From contig NZ_JPUX01000002.1 of assembly GCF_000738675.1 (NCBI RefSeq), forward strand, positions 310,001-374,000: 64,000 bases of DNA, in the 5' to 3' direction. The position numbers were made by a program, and so were the translations under genes. The notes under the pieces were generated by a model. It was given only the letters and a program-made list of their open reading frames with translations, was not told the DNA's origin and did no database searches. This document shows positions 9,180-18,483 of this stretch, piece by piece; within the stretch, counting starts at the first letter, position 1; each line of letters opens with the position of its first letter. The stretch is from Serratia nematodiphila DZ0503SBS1 (lineage in GTDB: Bacteria > Pseudomonadota > Gammaproteobacteria > Enterobacterales > Enterobacteriaceae).

Positions 9180-10214
9180 TTGCTGCTGCGCCATCGCCTC
9201 ATTCACCGCGTCCAGCCGTTCCTGCATCGCCGGATGGGTGCTGAGCCAGGCCGGCAGCGCCCAGTCATCGGTCTTTTCTCGTTCAGGCGCCTGCGCCAAC
9301 GCGCGGTAGATCGCCGCCATTTCCGCCAGCGAACGCCCCTGGCGCTGCATTTCCGCTATCGCAAACGCATCCGCCTCACGCTCCATCCCGCGAGAAAACT
9401 GCATCTCATTCACGAAGGACGCAGACTGCAGCAGCGTATCGCCGATGCCGCTGACGTCACCCGTCATCCACATCAGCGTCAACGCCACCAGTGACGAACG
9501 CACCAACATGCGCATCGGGTGACGATGAGCGTGATGCCCCATCTCATGCAGCATCACCGCCGCCAGGCCATCGTCGTTTTTTGACAAGGTGACCAGGCTA
9601 TCGCTGAGCACCAGCGTGCCGTCGGGCAACATAAAGGCGTTCGGCGCACCGAGCGCCGCCATCAGCTTCAGCGAGAGCGGCGTGCGCTCCTGGCGCATCT
9701 CGGCCGGCATCACCTGCCGAAATAGCTGCTGCAACGCCCGTTGCCGCTCGGCCGGCAGTGCAGAGGGCGCGAAGCCGCTCTGGTCCAAAAACGTCTGCGT
9801 ATGTTTGCCCAGCGTCTGTTCCACCGAGGTGGGGATGCGCATGGCGATCTCGCTGCTCGCCCACGGCAGCACCACGTAAACGTAAGCCACTACCGCCAGC
9901 AGCGTCATCAGCAGCGCCAGAGCGACGCCGCGTTTATGGCGTTCCAGGCGATGCACCCACCCTGGCGAACGGCGCTGATAGAACCAGCGGCGAAAGGCTG
10001 CGTCGTCGTCAGGCACAAAGCGCCCGCCGCCCTTGAAGGTGAGCGTCAGCGGAATATTACCCAGCGCGGCAGAAACGGTAATGTCCGTCAGCGGGATGTA
10101 ACGCTGTTCATCCTGCCGCTGCAACGTCACGCCTTCGCCGCTTTCGTTCACCAGCAGACGAGCCGCCTCACGTGCGGCCCGTCCCGGCAACTGATAAGCG
10201 CCTTCAAGGATCAT
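9177..10214 (-). CDS. M48 family metallopeptidase, membrane-anchored
   Basis: 345 residues. A cytoplasm-side N-terminal region (1-90) precedes one membrane segment at about 95-118. A peptidase M48 domain follows with zinc motif HEMGH (His223, Glu224, His227) and a downstream SRGMEREADAFA glutamate. M48 members such as HtpX, LoiP and YcaL degrade misfolded membrane or envelope proteins; the substrate here is unknown. The ATG at 10214 is chosen because it lies just after the yjgN stop (7-base gap); upstream in-frame codons lie inside yjgN. Co-transcribed with yjgN. Confidence 0.86.
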   Translation of the reverse strand: MILEGAYQLPGRAAREAARLLVNESGEGVTLQRQDEQRYIPLTDITVSAALGNIPLTLTFKGGGRFVPDDDAAFRRWFYQRRSPGWVHRLERHKRGVALALLMTLLAVVAYVYVVLPWASSEIAMRIPTSVEQTLGKHTQTFLDQSGFAPSALPAERQRALQQLFRQVMPAEMRQERTPLSLKLMAALGAPNAFMLPDGTLVLSDSLVTLSKNDDGLAAVMLHEMGHHAHRHPMRMLVRSSLVALTLMWMTGDVSGIGDTLLQSASFVNEMQFSRGMEREADAFAIAEMQRQGRSLAEMAAIYRALAQAPEREKTDDWALPAWLSTHPAMQERLDAVNEAMAQQQ

Positions 10215-10221
10215 CGGCGCC

Positions 10222-11412
10222 TCAGAAGTTGCCGCCCAGATCCAGCGCCTGCAGCGCTTCTTCGGCCACCGCGCTGTTGGCGCTTTCCTGATGCGCCGTA
10301 ATGTCCAGCAGCGCCAGATCGCCTTCAACCGCCGTGCAGGCCGCCAGATAACGGGCATGACGCACTTCCGCCACCGGCGCCGCCAAACCGAGCGAGAACA
10401 GGGTAATCAGGGTATTGGTGATCAACAATCCCATGTATGGCAGCGTTTTCATTGAGGAATGCAGCTTGATGTCGCCGTTCAGCCTTGCCTGGTTAAACAG
10501 ATAGTTGCGCTGGGCAACGACCTGGTAGCTGCTGGCCACCAGCGCGCCGATTAACAGCACCACCATCATCAGCAGAAGGCTGCTGATATTGTCCAGCACC
10601 AGCACATCAATGGCTTCGTTGGTTAACATCCCCATCAACACCATCTGATAGAGAGTAAAGAAGAACGAACCGATGCACACCAACGCGACCAACATGAATG
10701 GCAGGAATATGAGCAGGCCGATCAAGGCAAATTTGATAAAGGCCGATTTCTTCAGTTCGGCAATAAACGGAGTGCGCCCGAAGAACAGGTTATTAACGTA
10801 CAAATCATGCTGCAGTGCGCTAATAATACCATTTACCGCCGCAAATGCCGGCACGGCCAAAATCAGCGTCAGCACCAGCATAAAAGCGATGGCGTTGATG
10901 CTGCCAAGACCGCTGCCAATGCCGAGCAAGATGATCAGACCGACATACAGCCCGATAATCAGCAATAACGGGCAGAACAGTAAAGCCCAATAGGCGCGCC
11001 CGGTGCGGCAGACATAATTAAAACGCACGCCGCGATAGCTCGACATAATCGCATTGTAGCGCCAGCTGCGGATAACGATCCACGGCAGCAGGGCAAGCAA
11101 CACCAGCAAAGCCAGCAGCCCCAACAGTGGCGTTATCGCCAGCAAGATATAAAACACGATGATGCCGCCGATCACCAACAGCCGCCCTTTCAGAATTTGC
11201 AGCGGTTGTGCATGGTAGTCGAAACGATCGCCGTCCAATTCCGTGTTGCCGTAAAAATAGCGGCGACGGCGCACCGTCGCCCAGGCGGAATAGATTCCCA
11301 GGGTCAGGGCGGTCAATAATGCATTGACTAACCAAATAGCGAAGTACTCACCACCTTTCCCATGGAATTTAATCCGGTGCAGCCCCAGCGGCTGCGAGGT
11401 ATTGTTTGTCAT
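10222..11412 (-). CDS. yjgN: YjgN family membrane protein (DUF898)
   Basis: 396 residues, a polytopic inner-membrane protein of the DUF898/YjgN family. The N-terminal motif FHGKGGEYFAIWLVNALLTALTLGIYSAWATVRRRRYFYGNT is typical, and a second related block RGVRFNYVCRTGRAYW occurs near residue 125. About seven or eight membrane segments. Function unknown. It is immediately upstream of the M48 peptidase, so the two are probably one unit: a membrane protein of unknown role with a membrane-anchored protease. Confidence 0.85.
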   Translation of the reverse strand: MTNNTSQPLGLHRIKFHGKGGEYFAIWLVNALLTALTLGIYSAWATVRRRRYFYGNTELDGDRFDYHAQPLQILKGRLLVIGGIIVFYILLAITPLLGLLALLVLLALLPWIVIRSWRYNAIMSSYRGVRFNYVCRTGRAYWALLFCPLLLIIGLYVGLIILLGIGSGLGSINAIAFMLVLTLILAVPAFAAVNGIISALQHDLYVNNLFFGRTPFIAELKKSAFIKFALIGLLIFLPFMLVALVCIGSFFFTLYQMVLMGMLTNEAIDVLVLDNISSLLLMMVVLLIGALVASSYQVVAQRNYLFNQARLNGDIKLHSSMKTLPYMGLLITNTLITLFSLGLAAPVAEVRHARYLAACTAVEGDLALLDITAHQESANSAVAEEALQALDLGGNF

Positions 11413-11636
11413 AATTCTTTCATCCTGAAAGGAATAAGGTCATACCACTCCCCGCTTATTAGGCCTGCGGGGTTTATGGAATAAAAAAAGCGTCTTATAT
11501 AAGCACAATGCCGCGAGCAGTGACAATTATTCTTTTCTTAAATAGGAATAATGCGAAGGGGGTCGCTTAAAGATTTAGTAAGCCTATTGACTGTAGGCCT
11601 TAAATTGACAGGAGATATAAAATTTTAAGGTAAATA

Positions 11637-11665
11637 GAAAAAGGGCCCGCTGGCGAGCCCCTCTT
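11637..11665 (-). terminator. Rho-independent terminator of aroG
   Basis: On the minus strand a GC-rich stem (AGGGGCTCGC with GCGGGCCCTT, two wobbles) lies just after the aroG stop and runs into a T tract. Confidence 0.85.
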
Positions 11666-11672
11666 TACGCGA

Positions 11673-12725
11673 TTAACCGCGGCGCGCTTTCACCGCCGCC
11701 GCCAGATCGCGCAGCACGGTTTCGGTGTCCTGCCAGCCGATGCAGCCGTCGGTGACGCTCTTGCCGTAAACCAGCGGCTCGCCGCTTTCGAGGCTCTGGT
11801 TACCTTCCACCAGGTGGCTTTCGATCATCACGCCGATAATCGCTTTTTCACCGCCGCTGATCTGCCCGCACACGTCCGCACTCACGTCCAGCTGCTTTTT
11901 GAACTGTTTGCTGCTGTTGGCGTGGCTGAAGTCGATCATCACCTGCGCCGGCAGCCCGGCTTTGCTCAGGCCGGCTTTGACGTCCTTCACGTGCGCCGCG
12001 CTGTAGTTCGGCTCTTTGCCGCCGCGCAGGATAATGTGGCAGTCGCCGTTGCCGCTGGTGTTAACGATCGCCGAGTGGCCCCACTTGGTCACCGACAGGA
12101 AGCAGTGCGGCGCGCCGGCGGCGTTGATGGCGTCGATCGCCACCTTGATGGTGCCGTCGGTACCGTTCTTGAAACCGACCGGGCACGAGAGGCCGGAGGC
12201 CAGCTCGCGGTGCACCTGCGATTCCGTGGTGCGCGCGCCGATGGCGCCCCAGCTCATCAGATCCGCCAGGTACTGCGGCGTGATCATGTCGAGGAATTCG
12301 CCGGCGGCCGGCAGGCCGCTGTCGTTGATCTCCACCAGCAGCTTGCGCGCCAGGCGCAGGCCGTCGTTGATGTTGAAGCTGTTGTCCATCTGCGGATCGT
12401 TGATCAGGCCTTTCCAGCCCACGGTGGTGCGCGGTTTTTCGAAGTATACGCGCATCACCACTTCCAGCTCGCCGCTCAGTTCTTCACGCAGCGCCAGCAG
12501 GCGCCCCGCGTACTCTTTGGCGGCTTGGGTATCGTGGATGGAGCAAGGACCAATCACCACCAGCAGGCGATCGTCGCTGCCACGAAGGATATTGTGAATT
12601 GCGCTGCGGGCCTGGGACACCGTCTTTGCCGCGCGTTCAGTGGCCGGGAATTTCTCCAGCAGAGCCACCGGCGGCAGGAGTTCCTTAATATCATTAATGC
12701 GTAAGTCGTCGTTTTGGTAATTCAT
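11673..12725 (-). CDS. aroG: 3-deoxy-7-phosphoheptulonate synthase, AroG (Phe-sensitive) type
   Basis: 350 residues. Condenses phosphoenolpyruvate with erythrose 4-phosphate, the first step of the shikimate pathway. The sequence is nearly collinear with E. coli AroG from MNYQNDDLRI through VIGPCSIHD and RTTVGWKGLINDP to KARRG at the end; the metal-binding Cys is in GPCSIHD. ATG at 12725 is chosen over a start 60 bases upstream because it reproduces the E. coli start. In the upstream gap, a single TGTAAA half-site (12807-12812) is the only trace of a TyrR box. Divergent from the response regulator gene. Confidence 0.97.
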   Translation of the reverse strand: MNYQNDDLRINDIKELLPPVALLEKFPATERAAKTVSQARSAIHNILRGSDDRLLVVIGPCSIHDTQAAKEYAGRLLALREELSGELEVVMRVYFEKPRTTVGWKGLINDPQMDNSFNINDGLRLARKLLVEINDSGLPAAGEFLDMITPQYLADLMSWGAIGARTTESQVHRELASGLSCPVGFKNGTDGTIKVAIDAINAAGAPHCFLSVTKWGHSAIVNTSGNGDCHIILRGGKEPNYSAAHVKDVKAGLSKAGLPAQVMIDFSHANSSKQFKKQLDVSADVCGQISGGEKAIIGVMIESHLVEGNQSLESGEPLVYGKSVTDGCIGWQDTETVLRDLAAAVKARRG

Positions 12726-12937
12726 AGCTTTTCCATTCGGTATCGAGGGGTATTTCGCAGTGCGTAACGGTGTAGATCCCAACAATCTAGCCTGTGGGAA
12801 TGGCGCTGTAAATCACCTTTGCCCCCCTCCGCTGGAACCGCCAAATTAACAGCAGATTGTGCTGTTTCATCAGGGGAGCGCAGAGCCTCCTTTTTCGCTA
12901 TGCTAGCGATCGGAATATAAAGCGACCCGAGTTGAAC
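12726..12937. promoter_or_regulatory. Divergent promoter region between aroG and the two-component operon
   Basis: A 212-bp gap that must hold the aroG promoter (minus) and the response-regulator promoter (plus). TATGCT near 12899 is a possible plus-strand -10. Only half of a TyrR-like site (TGTAAA, 12807-12812) is recognisable. Confidence 0.5.
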
Positions 12938-13543
12938 ATGCCTTCTCTGTTATTAGTTGATGACCACCCGGTGGTTCATGTCGCACTGGAAGCGGCGCTA
13001 ATGAAATCATCCCGCCCCTACCGTCTGCAGGCGGCGCAGGACGACGTCCAGGCGCTGGCTCTGCTGGCCGAGACCGCTTTCAGCCTGGTGATCCTGGATA
13101 TCGGCCTGCCGCAGGTCGACGGGCTGCAGCTGTTGAAAAAAATCCGCCGCCGCTACCCGCAACAGAAGATCCTGATCTATACCGCGCAAGAGGCCGATGT
13201 GTATGCGCGCATGGCGCATGCCGCCGGCGCCGACGGTTTCGTCAACAAAGGCAGCTCGCTGGCGGAGTTGGTGCAGGCGATCGAGCAGGTGCTGGACGGT
13301 GAAACCAGTTTCCCCGCCGCCGCGCTGGCCGAAGAAGCGCCGACGGCGGACGGCGGGCTGCTCACGCCCAAGGAGCTCGAGGTGCTGGGTTTGCTGAGCC
13401 AGGGGCTGTCCAACCTGCAGATCGCCGACCGGCTGCACATCAGCAACAAGACCGTCAGCACCCACAAGAAAAACATCCAGCGCAAAACCGGCGCCGGTAA
13501 TCTGCTGGAGCTGGTAGCGGTGTTTAAAGAGCTGGCGCCATGA
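12938..13543 (+). CDS. LuxR/NarL-type response regulator, EvgA/BvgA-like
   Basis: 201 residues. The receiver domain (1-120) has acidic pair Asp8-Asp9, phosphorylation site Asp54 (LVILDIGLPQVDG) and Lys104. A LuxR-type helix-turn-helix follows (about 140-200, LTPKELEVLGLLSQGLSNLQIA). The size and layout match EvgA, BvgA and FimZ. The ATG at 12938 gives a standard receiver start (MPSLLLVDDHP); the longer in-frame extension has no domain character. Its stop overlaps the ATG of the hybrid kinase by four bases, so the pair is co-translated. In E. coli this aroG-zitB interval holds ybgS instead. Confidence 0.9.
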   Translation: MPSLLLVDDHPVVHVALEAALMKSSRPYRLQAAQDDVQALALLAETAFSLVILDIGLPQVDGLQLLKKIRRRYPQQKILIYTAQEADVYARMAHAAGADGFVNKGSSLAELVQAIEQVLDGETSFPAAALAEEAPTADGGLLTPKELEVLGLLSQGLSNLQIADRLHISNKTVSTHKKNIQRKTGAGNLLELVAVFKELAP

Positions 13544-16500
13544 TGCGCCGCGCCCTGCTGCTGCTGATCCTGTGGTGCGGCCTGGCGCAGGCGGGGGAGC
13601 CGGTGCGCTATCAGTTGGTCAGCAACCTGAATCCCCCCGAGAATATGCTGATCGTCGGCGAGAAAAATCCCTGGCGCGATCGCACGCTGCGCGTCGGCAT
13701 CATCAGTGAGAACACCAGCCCGTACAACATCATTGTGGATGACGATCTGTATGGGCTGAACGCCGACTACCTCGGCTATATTCAGCAGGTGACCGGCATC
13801 CGCTTCGCCATTTACGGCTTCGCCGACCTGACCCAGTTGGAGCAGGCGCTGCACGACGGCAAGGTCGATCTGTTGTACGGCATCCCGCAGAGCGAAGCGC
13901 TGCACGGGCTGGAGATCTCCCAGCCTTACTACGTCAGCAACCTGCGCGTATTGCGCGATCGCAGCAACGATCGGCCGGTGATGCTCAATTCCGCCAACGC
14001 CCGCGTCGCGATCGGCGCGCTGACCGACATGCAGTCCGGCGGCGCCCTGCAGGCGGTGGCATCGCAGATCCAGCGCTACGACAACAACCTGCAGGCGGTC
14101 TATTCGCTGCTGAACGGCAGCAGCGACTACTTTATCGCCGACGAGGCCAGCGCCAGCTTTATCATCGACCAGCTGCAGCTTGGCCAGCTCTATCAGATTG
14201 AAAGCAACGAGAACCTGGGCAACCTCTCCTTCGTGTTCGCCGCCGCCGATCCGCGGCTGATAGACACGCTGAACACCGCCATCGCCGACGCGCCGATGGA
14301 ACTGATGAATGCCCTGCAGAGCCGCTGGAGCAAAAAGATCCCCAGCTACCTCGATACCGGCAATGCCGATCTGACGACGATGGAGAAGAATTGGGTAGCG
14401 AGCCACCGCGTGGTTTACTACGCCGCCATCGAGAACAACTTCCCGTTCGCCTACCGCGGTTCCGACGGCCAGCCGCGCGGCTACGCCATCGATATTCTCA
14501 ACATCATCGCGCAAAACACCGGGCTGCGTTTCGCGCCGCTGTGGGCGCGCAATGCCGAGCAGGCCGATCAGCTGGTGCAGTCCGGCCAGGCCAGCTTCCG
14601 CGCCGCCCTGCCGCTGGCGCGCGGCGTCAAGGCGCGCTACGGCGCCAGCATGCCGATCCACCGTTCGCTGTGGGGCGTTTACGTCGGCCAGTATGCCAAC
14701 GGCGTCTCGACCTGGAGCGATCTGGCCGGCAAGCGCATCGGCGTGCTGCAGGGCGATTTGGCTCAGGGGCTGGTGCCGGAGCAGGAACAGACCGTCAGCT
14801 TCGCCGACAGCAAGTCGATGTACGACGCGCTGGCCAACGGCCAGCTGGATGCGCTGGTGGATAACGTCATCTCCGCCAACTTTTTGGCGCTGTCGCGCTA
14901 TTCCGGCGCCATCAAGCTGGCCTTCGCCGCCAACAACATCCCCTATCCGGTGGCCTTCGGCGTGCGCCGCGATCGGCCGCTGCTGCTGGCGATCCTGGAT
15001 AAGAACCTGATGCAGATCCCGGCGGATACCCTGCAATCGCTGCGCGACGAGTGGATCGTCGACCGCAGCAACCTGATCGACGCGGTGAACGACAACCGCA
15101 TGCCGCCGCAGACCACCTGGTTGCTGGCGCTGTTGGCCGCCGCCACCGTGCTGCTGCTGGCGCTGACGCTGCGCCGTTTCATGCTGCAGCGCCGTGAAAA
15201 ACGCGAACGCGAAGAGCTCGAGCAGGCGCGCCGCCGCGCCGAAGCGGAAAACCGCATGAAGAGCAAATTCCTCGCCACCGTCAGCCATGAACTGCGCACG
15301 CCGATGCACGCCATCCTCGGCCTGCTGGAACTGGAGCTCAAACGCCAACCTGCGCCGGAAGGCCTGCCGGTGATTTACAGTTCGGCCTCATCGCTGCTCA
15401 ACCTGCTCAACGACCTGCAGGATCACGCGCGGCTGGAAACCGGGTCGTTGACGCTGGCGCCGAAACCGGTGGCGCTGCGCCCCTGGGTCGCGCGCATCGA
15501 CGCCCTTTACCGGCCGCTGATCGGCGAACGGCCGTTGACCTTGAGCGTGGTGGCGGATCCGGCTCTGCCGGAGGCGGTGATTATTGATGGTGAGCGTTTA
15601 CTTCAGGTGGCTAACAACCTGATAAACAACGCGATAAAGTTCACGCCGCGCGGCGCCATTCAGGTCTACGTCGGCTGGCGCGCGCAGGATGAGCGGCAGG
15701 GGGAATTGCGATTAACGGTGAACGACAGCGGCTGCGGCATCGCCGCCGATGAAATAGGCAAACTGTTCCAACCGTTTTACCGCGCGCGCGGCGCGCAACG
15801 CATCTCGGTGCAAGGTACCGGTTTGGGCCTGTCGATCTGCAAAGAAATCGTCGAACAGATGGGCGGCCGCATCGAGTTGCACTCGCAGCCGGGCGTCGGC
15901 ACCCGCGTCGAGGTCGCGATACCGGTCGAGCTGAGCGGCGCCGCGACGGCTGGCGCCCAGGAGGAGCACACCTTTGCTCTGCCGTCTTCCACCTTGCGTA
16001 CCGCGCTGATCGACGACCATCCCACCAATTTGTTGTTGCTGGAACGCCAGCTGCGCCACTTCGGGCTGCAGCCGGCCCGCTTTGAACAAGGCTATGCGCT
16101 GCTGAAGGCTCAGCGCCGGCAACCTTTCGATCTGCTGTTTATCGACTATAACATGCCGCGCCCGGACGGCCTGACGCTGGCCAGGCTGATCCGCCGCGAC
16201 GAACAGCGGCTACGGCGCCCGCCTTGCCGCATCGTGCTCTGCTCGGCAGACGTGCAGGAGTTTACCCGCATCCCGCCAGGGCTGGTGGCGATCGACCACT
16301 TCCTGACCAAGCCGATTTCACTGGCGGCGATCGGCCAGGTATTGGCTCAGCAACCGCAGGTTCAGGAAGAAAAGTCAGTCCTTACTGACCTGCGGCAAAC
16401 GCTGGCCGAAATGGCGGGCGGCGATCGCGCCATGATGCAGCGGCTGGCGCAGACCCTCGGCGATACGCTGCGGCAAGACCGGCAGCGGCTCGCGGACGCC

Positions 16501-16740
16501 GTCGCCGCGAACGACTGGCCTCGCCTGGAGCAGGCGGCACACCGCATCAAGGGCAGCCTGCTGATGCTGCAGCTGCCGGAAGCTGCGCAACTGTGCCAAC
16601 AGCTGGTGGATACCGCACGTCGGGGCGAGCTTGCCGCCGCCGCTTATACTAAATTAAAGGCGTTAGTGGCGCAGATAGAACCGGAGCTGGGCGCTCTGCT
16701 CGCCGCTGCCCCCTCTTTCGCTATGCATAAGGATGAATAA
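13540..16740 (+). CDS. Hybrid sensor histidine kinase, EvgS/BvgS-like, with two periplasmic solute-binding domains
   Basis: 1066 residues. A signal sequence of about 18 residues is followed by two periplasmic solute-binding (SBP_bac_3, Venus flytrap) domains at about 45-260 and 285-505. One membrane segment lies at about 525-548. The kinase core follows with His583 ([18 protein letters not shown]), an ATPase domain to about 805 ([30 protein letters not shown]), a receiver domain with Asp825-Asp826 and phospho-acceptor Asp869 ([13 protein letters not shown]), and an HPt domain with His1001 ([12 protein letters not shown]). This is the full His-Asp-His relay delivering to the upstream regulator. 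Only about 35 residues separate membrane and kinase, so the PAS domain of BvgS/EvgS is missing. The TAA shares a base with the zitB ATG. Confidence 0.92.
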   Translation: MMRRALLLLILWCGLAQAGEPVRYQLVSNLNPPENMLIVGEKNPWRDRTLRVGIISENTSPYNIIVDDDLYGLNADYLGYIQQVTGIRFAIYGFADLTQLEQALHDGKVDLLYGIPQSEALHGLEISQPYYVSNLRVLRDRSNDRPVMLNSANARVAIGALTDMQSGGALQAVASQIQRYDNNLQAVYSLLNGSSDYFIADEASASFIIDQLQLGQLYQIESNENLGNLSFVFAAADPRLIDTLNTAIADAPMELMNALQSRWSKKIPSYLDTGNADLTTMEKNWVASHRVVYYAAIENNFPFAYRGSDGQPRGYAIDILNIIAQNTGLRFAPLWARNAEQADQLVQSGQASFRAALPLARGVKARYGASMPIHRSLWGVYVGQYANGVSTWSDLAGKRIGVLQGDLAQGLVPEQEQTVSFADSKSMYDALANGQLDALVDNVISANFLALSRYSGAIKLAFAANNIPYPVAFGVRRDRPLLLAILDKNLMQIPADTLQSLRDEWIVDRSNLIDAVNDNRMPPQTTWLLALLAAATVLLLALTLRRFMLQRREKREREELEQARRRAEAENRMKSKFLATVSHELRTPMHAILGLLELELKRQPAPEGLPVIYSSASSLLNLLNDLQDHARLETGSLTLAPKPVALRPWVARIDALYRPLIGERPLTLSVVADPALPEAVIIDGERLLQVANNLINNAIKFTPRGAIQVYVGWRAQDERQGELRLTVNDSGCGIAADEIGKLFQPFYRARGAQRISVQGTGLGLSICKEIVEQMGGRIELHSQPGVGTRVEVAIPVELSGAATAGAQEEHTFALPSSTLRTALIDDHPTNLLLLERQLRHFGLQPARFEQGYALLKAQRRQPFDLLFIDYNMPRPDGLTLARLIRRDEQRLRRPPCRIVLCSADVQEFTRIPPGLVAIDHFLTKPISLAAIGQVLAQQPQVQEEKSVLTDLRQTLAEMAGGDRAMMQRLAQTLGDTLRQDRQRLADAVAANDWPRLEQAAHRIKGSLLMLQLPEAAQLCQQLVDTARRGELAAAAYTKLKALVAQIEPELGALLAAAPSFAMHKDE

Positions 16741-17702
16741 TGTCGGACACTCCACACGTACACCTGCCGAAAGACAGTAATAGTAAACGCCTACTGACCG
16801 CTTTTTTAGTCACCGCCGTCTTTATGGTGGCCGAGGTGGTCGGCGGCCTGTTGTCCGGCTCGCTGGCGCTGTTGGCCGACGCCGGCCATATGCTGACCGA
16901 CGCCGCCGCGCTGCTGGTGGCGCTGATGGCGGTACACTTCTCCCAGCGCAAACCCAACGCGCGCCACACCTTCGGCTACCTGCGCCTGACCACGCTGGCG
17001 GCCTTCCTCAACGCCGCAGCGCTGCTGGTGATCGTGGTATTCATCCTGTGGGAGGCGATACGGCGTTTCTTCGAACCGCAGCCGGTGATGGGTACCCCGA
17101 TGCTGATCATCGCCATAGCGGGGCTGCTGGCGAACCTGTTCGCCTTCTGGCTGCTGCATCGCGGCAGCGAAGAGAAAAATATCAACGTGCGCGCCGCCGC
17201 GCTGCATGTGCTGGGCGACCTGCTCGGCTCGGTGGGCGCTATCGTCGCGGCCATCGTTATTCTCGCCACCGGCTGGACGCCGATTGACCCGATCCTGTCG
17301 GTACTGGTCTCCTGTCTGGTACTGCGCAGCGCCTGGCGGCTGCTGAAGGAGAGCTTCCACGAGCTGCTGGAAGGCACACCGCAGGAGTTCGATATCGCCA
17401 AGCTGCAAAAAGACCTGTGCCTGAACATCCCGGAAGTGCGCAATATCCACCACGTACACGTCTGGCAGATCGGCGAACAGAAGCTGATGACGCTGCATGC
17501 GCAGGTGATCCCGCCACATGACCACGATGGGCTGTTGCAACGCATCCAGGCTTATCTGTTGCAACACTACAAGATCGGCCACGTGACCATTCAGATGGAG
17601 TACCGGCATTGCGAGACGCCGGACTGCGGTATCAATCGGGCGCCGGAGCCGAGTGAACACTCACATGCCGAAGCGCATTCGCACCTGGGGCATCGCCACT
17701 AA
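16740..17702 (+). CDS. zitB: Zinc efflux transporter ZitB (cation diffusion facilitator)
   Basis: 320 residues, six membrane segments. Exports Zn2+ from the cytoplasm in exchange for protons. Metal-site motif [16 protein letters not shown] (helix 2) and [13 protein letters not shown] (helix 5) give the His/Asp ligands of the CDF family. The C-terminal cytoplasmic domain has [11 protein letters not shown] and the tail is histidine-rich ([15 protein letters not shown]). Very close to E. coli ZitB throughout. Its ATG shares one base with the kinase stop codon, so it is read as the third gene of the phosphorelay operon, unlike in E. coli where it stands alone. Confidence 0.95.
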   Translation: MSDTPHVHLPKDSNSKRLLTAFLVTAVFMVAEVVGGLLSGSLALLADAGHMLTDAAALLVALMAVHFSQRKPNARHTFGYLRLTTLAAFLNAAALLVIVVFILWEAIRRFFEPQPVMGTPMLIIAIAGLLANLFAFWLLHRGSEEKNINVRAAALHVLGDLLGSVGAIVAAIVILATGWTPIDPILSVLVSCLVLRSAWRLLKESFHELLEGTPQEFDIAKLQKDLCLNIPEVRNIHHVHVWQIGEQKLMTLHAQVIPPHDHDGLLQRIQAYLLQHYKIGHVTIQMEYRHCETPDCGINRAPEPSEHSHAEAHSHLGHRH

Positions 17703-17707
17703 GCCAA

Positions 17708-17732
17708 GAGGGCGCCATCACGGCGCCCTCTG
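17708..17732. terminator. Hairpin between convergent zitB and pnuC
   Basis: Perfect 10-bp stem (AGAGGGCGCC with GGCGCCCTCT) and a five-base loop lie between the two stop codons. T tracts are weak on both sides; probably a shared bidirectional terminator. Confidence 0.7.
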
Positions 17733-17737
17733 CATTG

Positions 17738-18463
17738 TTACGGCGCGGAAGATAGCGGATTGGAATGGTTGCGCCCGGCGCTCTTGATCCACAGCCAGGA
17801 GCCGTTCAGCGCGATCAACGTCAGAATGACGTACTCCAGCGCCATCGCGTAAACGCCCTGGTAAGCGAAGATCGCCACGCTGATGACATCGATCACCACC
17901 CACAGCAGCCAGTTTTCCACGTACTTGCGCGTCATCAGGATCATCGCCACGATGGACAGCACCATCATCGCCGAATCCCAGAACGGGAAAGCGTCCGGCT
18001 GCAGCGTCGGCATCTGTACGTTCAGCCCCAGCCCTTGCATCACCGCCACCGCAATCTGCGTCAGCCAGGCGAACACGCGGTCAATGTTGAAGGTCATCAG
18101 GCCGATGCCGATGACGCACACCGCCGCCCAAGCCAGCGCTTTCGGCAGCGGCAGCCAGCGGATCTGCAGCTCAGCCTGATTATCCTGCGTCTGGCGGCTC
18201 CAGGCATACCAACCGTAAATATTGGCGCCGAAGAAAAACAGCTGCAGCAGCAGGCTGGCGTACAGCTGGATCTGGAAGAAAATCACCGCGAACAGCGTGA
18301 CGTTGATCAGGCCGAACAGGTAGTTGATGATTTTTTCCTTGCTGGCGTACCAGATGCACAGCAATCCGAACAGGGTGCCGATGGCTTCGATCCACGACAG
18401 ATCGTAACCGCCCGCGCCAAGCGGAATATGCACCAGAATATTGCTGGTACTGAAGAAGCTCAT
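17738..18463 (-). CDS. pnuC: Nicotinamide riboside transporter PnuC
   Basis: 241 residues, about seven membrane segments. Facilitates uptake of nicotinamide riboside, which is trapped by NadR kinase. Conserved core includes FFGANIYGWYAWSR and the WDSAMMVLSIVAMILMTRKYVENWLLWVVIDV region, nearly identical to E. coli PnuC. It lies 20 bases downstream of nadA and is co-transcribed with it, so both de novo synthesis and salvage of NAD fall under the nadA promoter. Confidence 0.96.
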   Translation of the reverse strand: MSFFSTSNILVHIPLGAGGYDLSWIEAIGTLFGLLCIWYASKEKIINYLFGLINVTLFAVIFFQIQLYASLLLQLFFFGANIYGWYAWSRQTQDNQAELQIRWLPLPKALAWAAVCVIGIGLMTFNIDRVFAWLTQIAVAVMQGLGLNVQMPTLQPDAFPFWDSAMMVLSIVAMILMTRKYVENWLLWVVIDVISVAIFAYQGVYAMALEYVILTLIALNGSWLWIKSAGRNHSNPLSSAP

Positions 18464-18483
18464 GAGGTCATCCTTTTAAACGG

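Noticed and set aside
12807..12824. Possible TyrR box upstream of aroG
   Set aside because: Only one half-site (TGTAAA) is present; the second half lacks the TTTACA pattern, so it is not called.
13177..15348. 723-codon minus-strand frame opposite the hybrid kinase
   Set aside because: The plus-strand frame has complete domains and catalytic residues; the minus frame is rich in Gln, Ala and Val with no recognisable fold.
17708..17732. Calling the zitB-pnuC palindrome a protein-binding operator
   Set aside because: Position between two convergent stop codons fits a shared terminator better than an operator.
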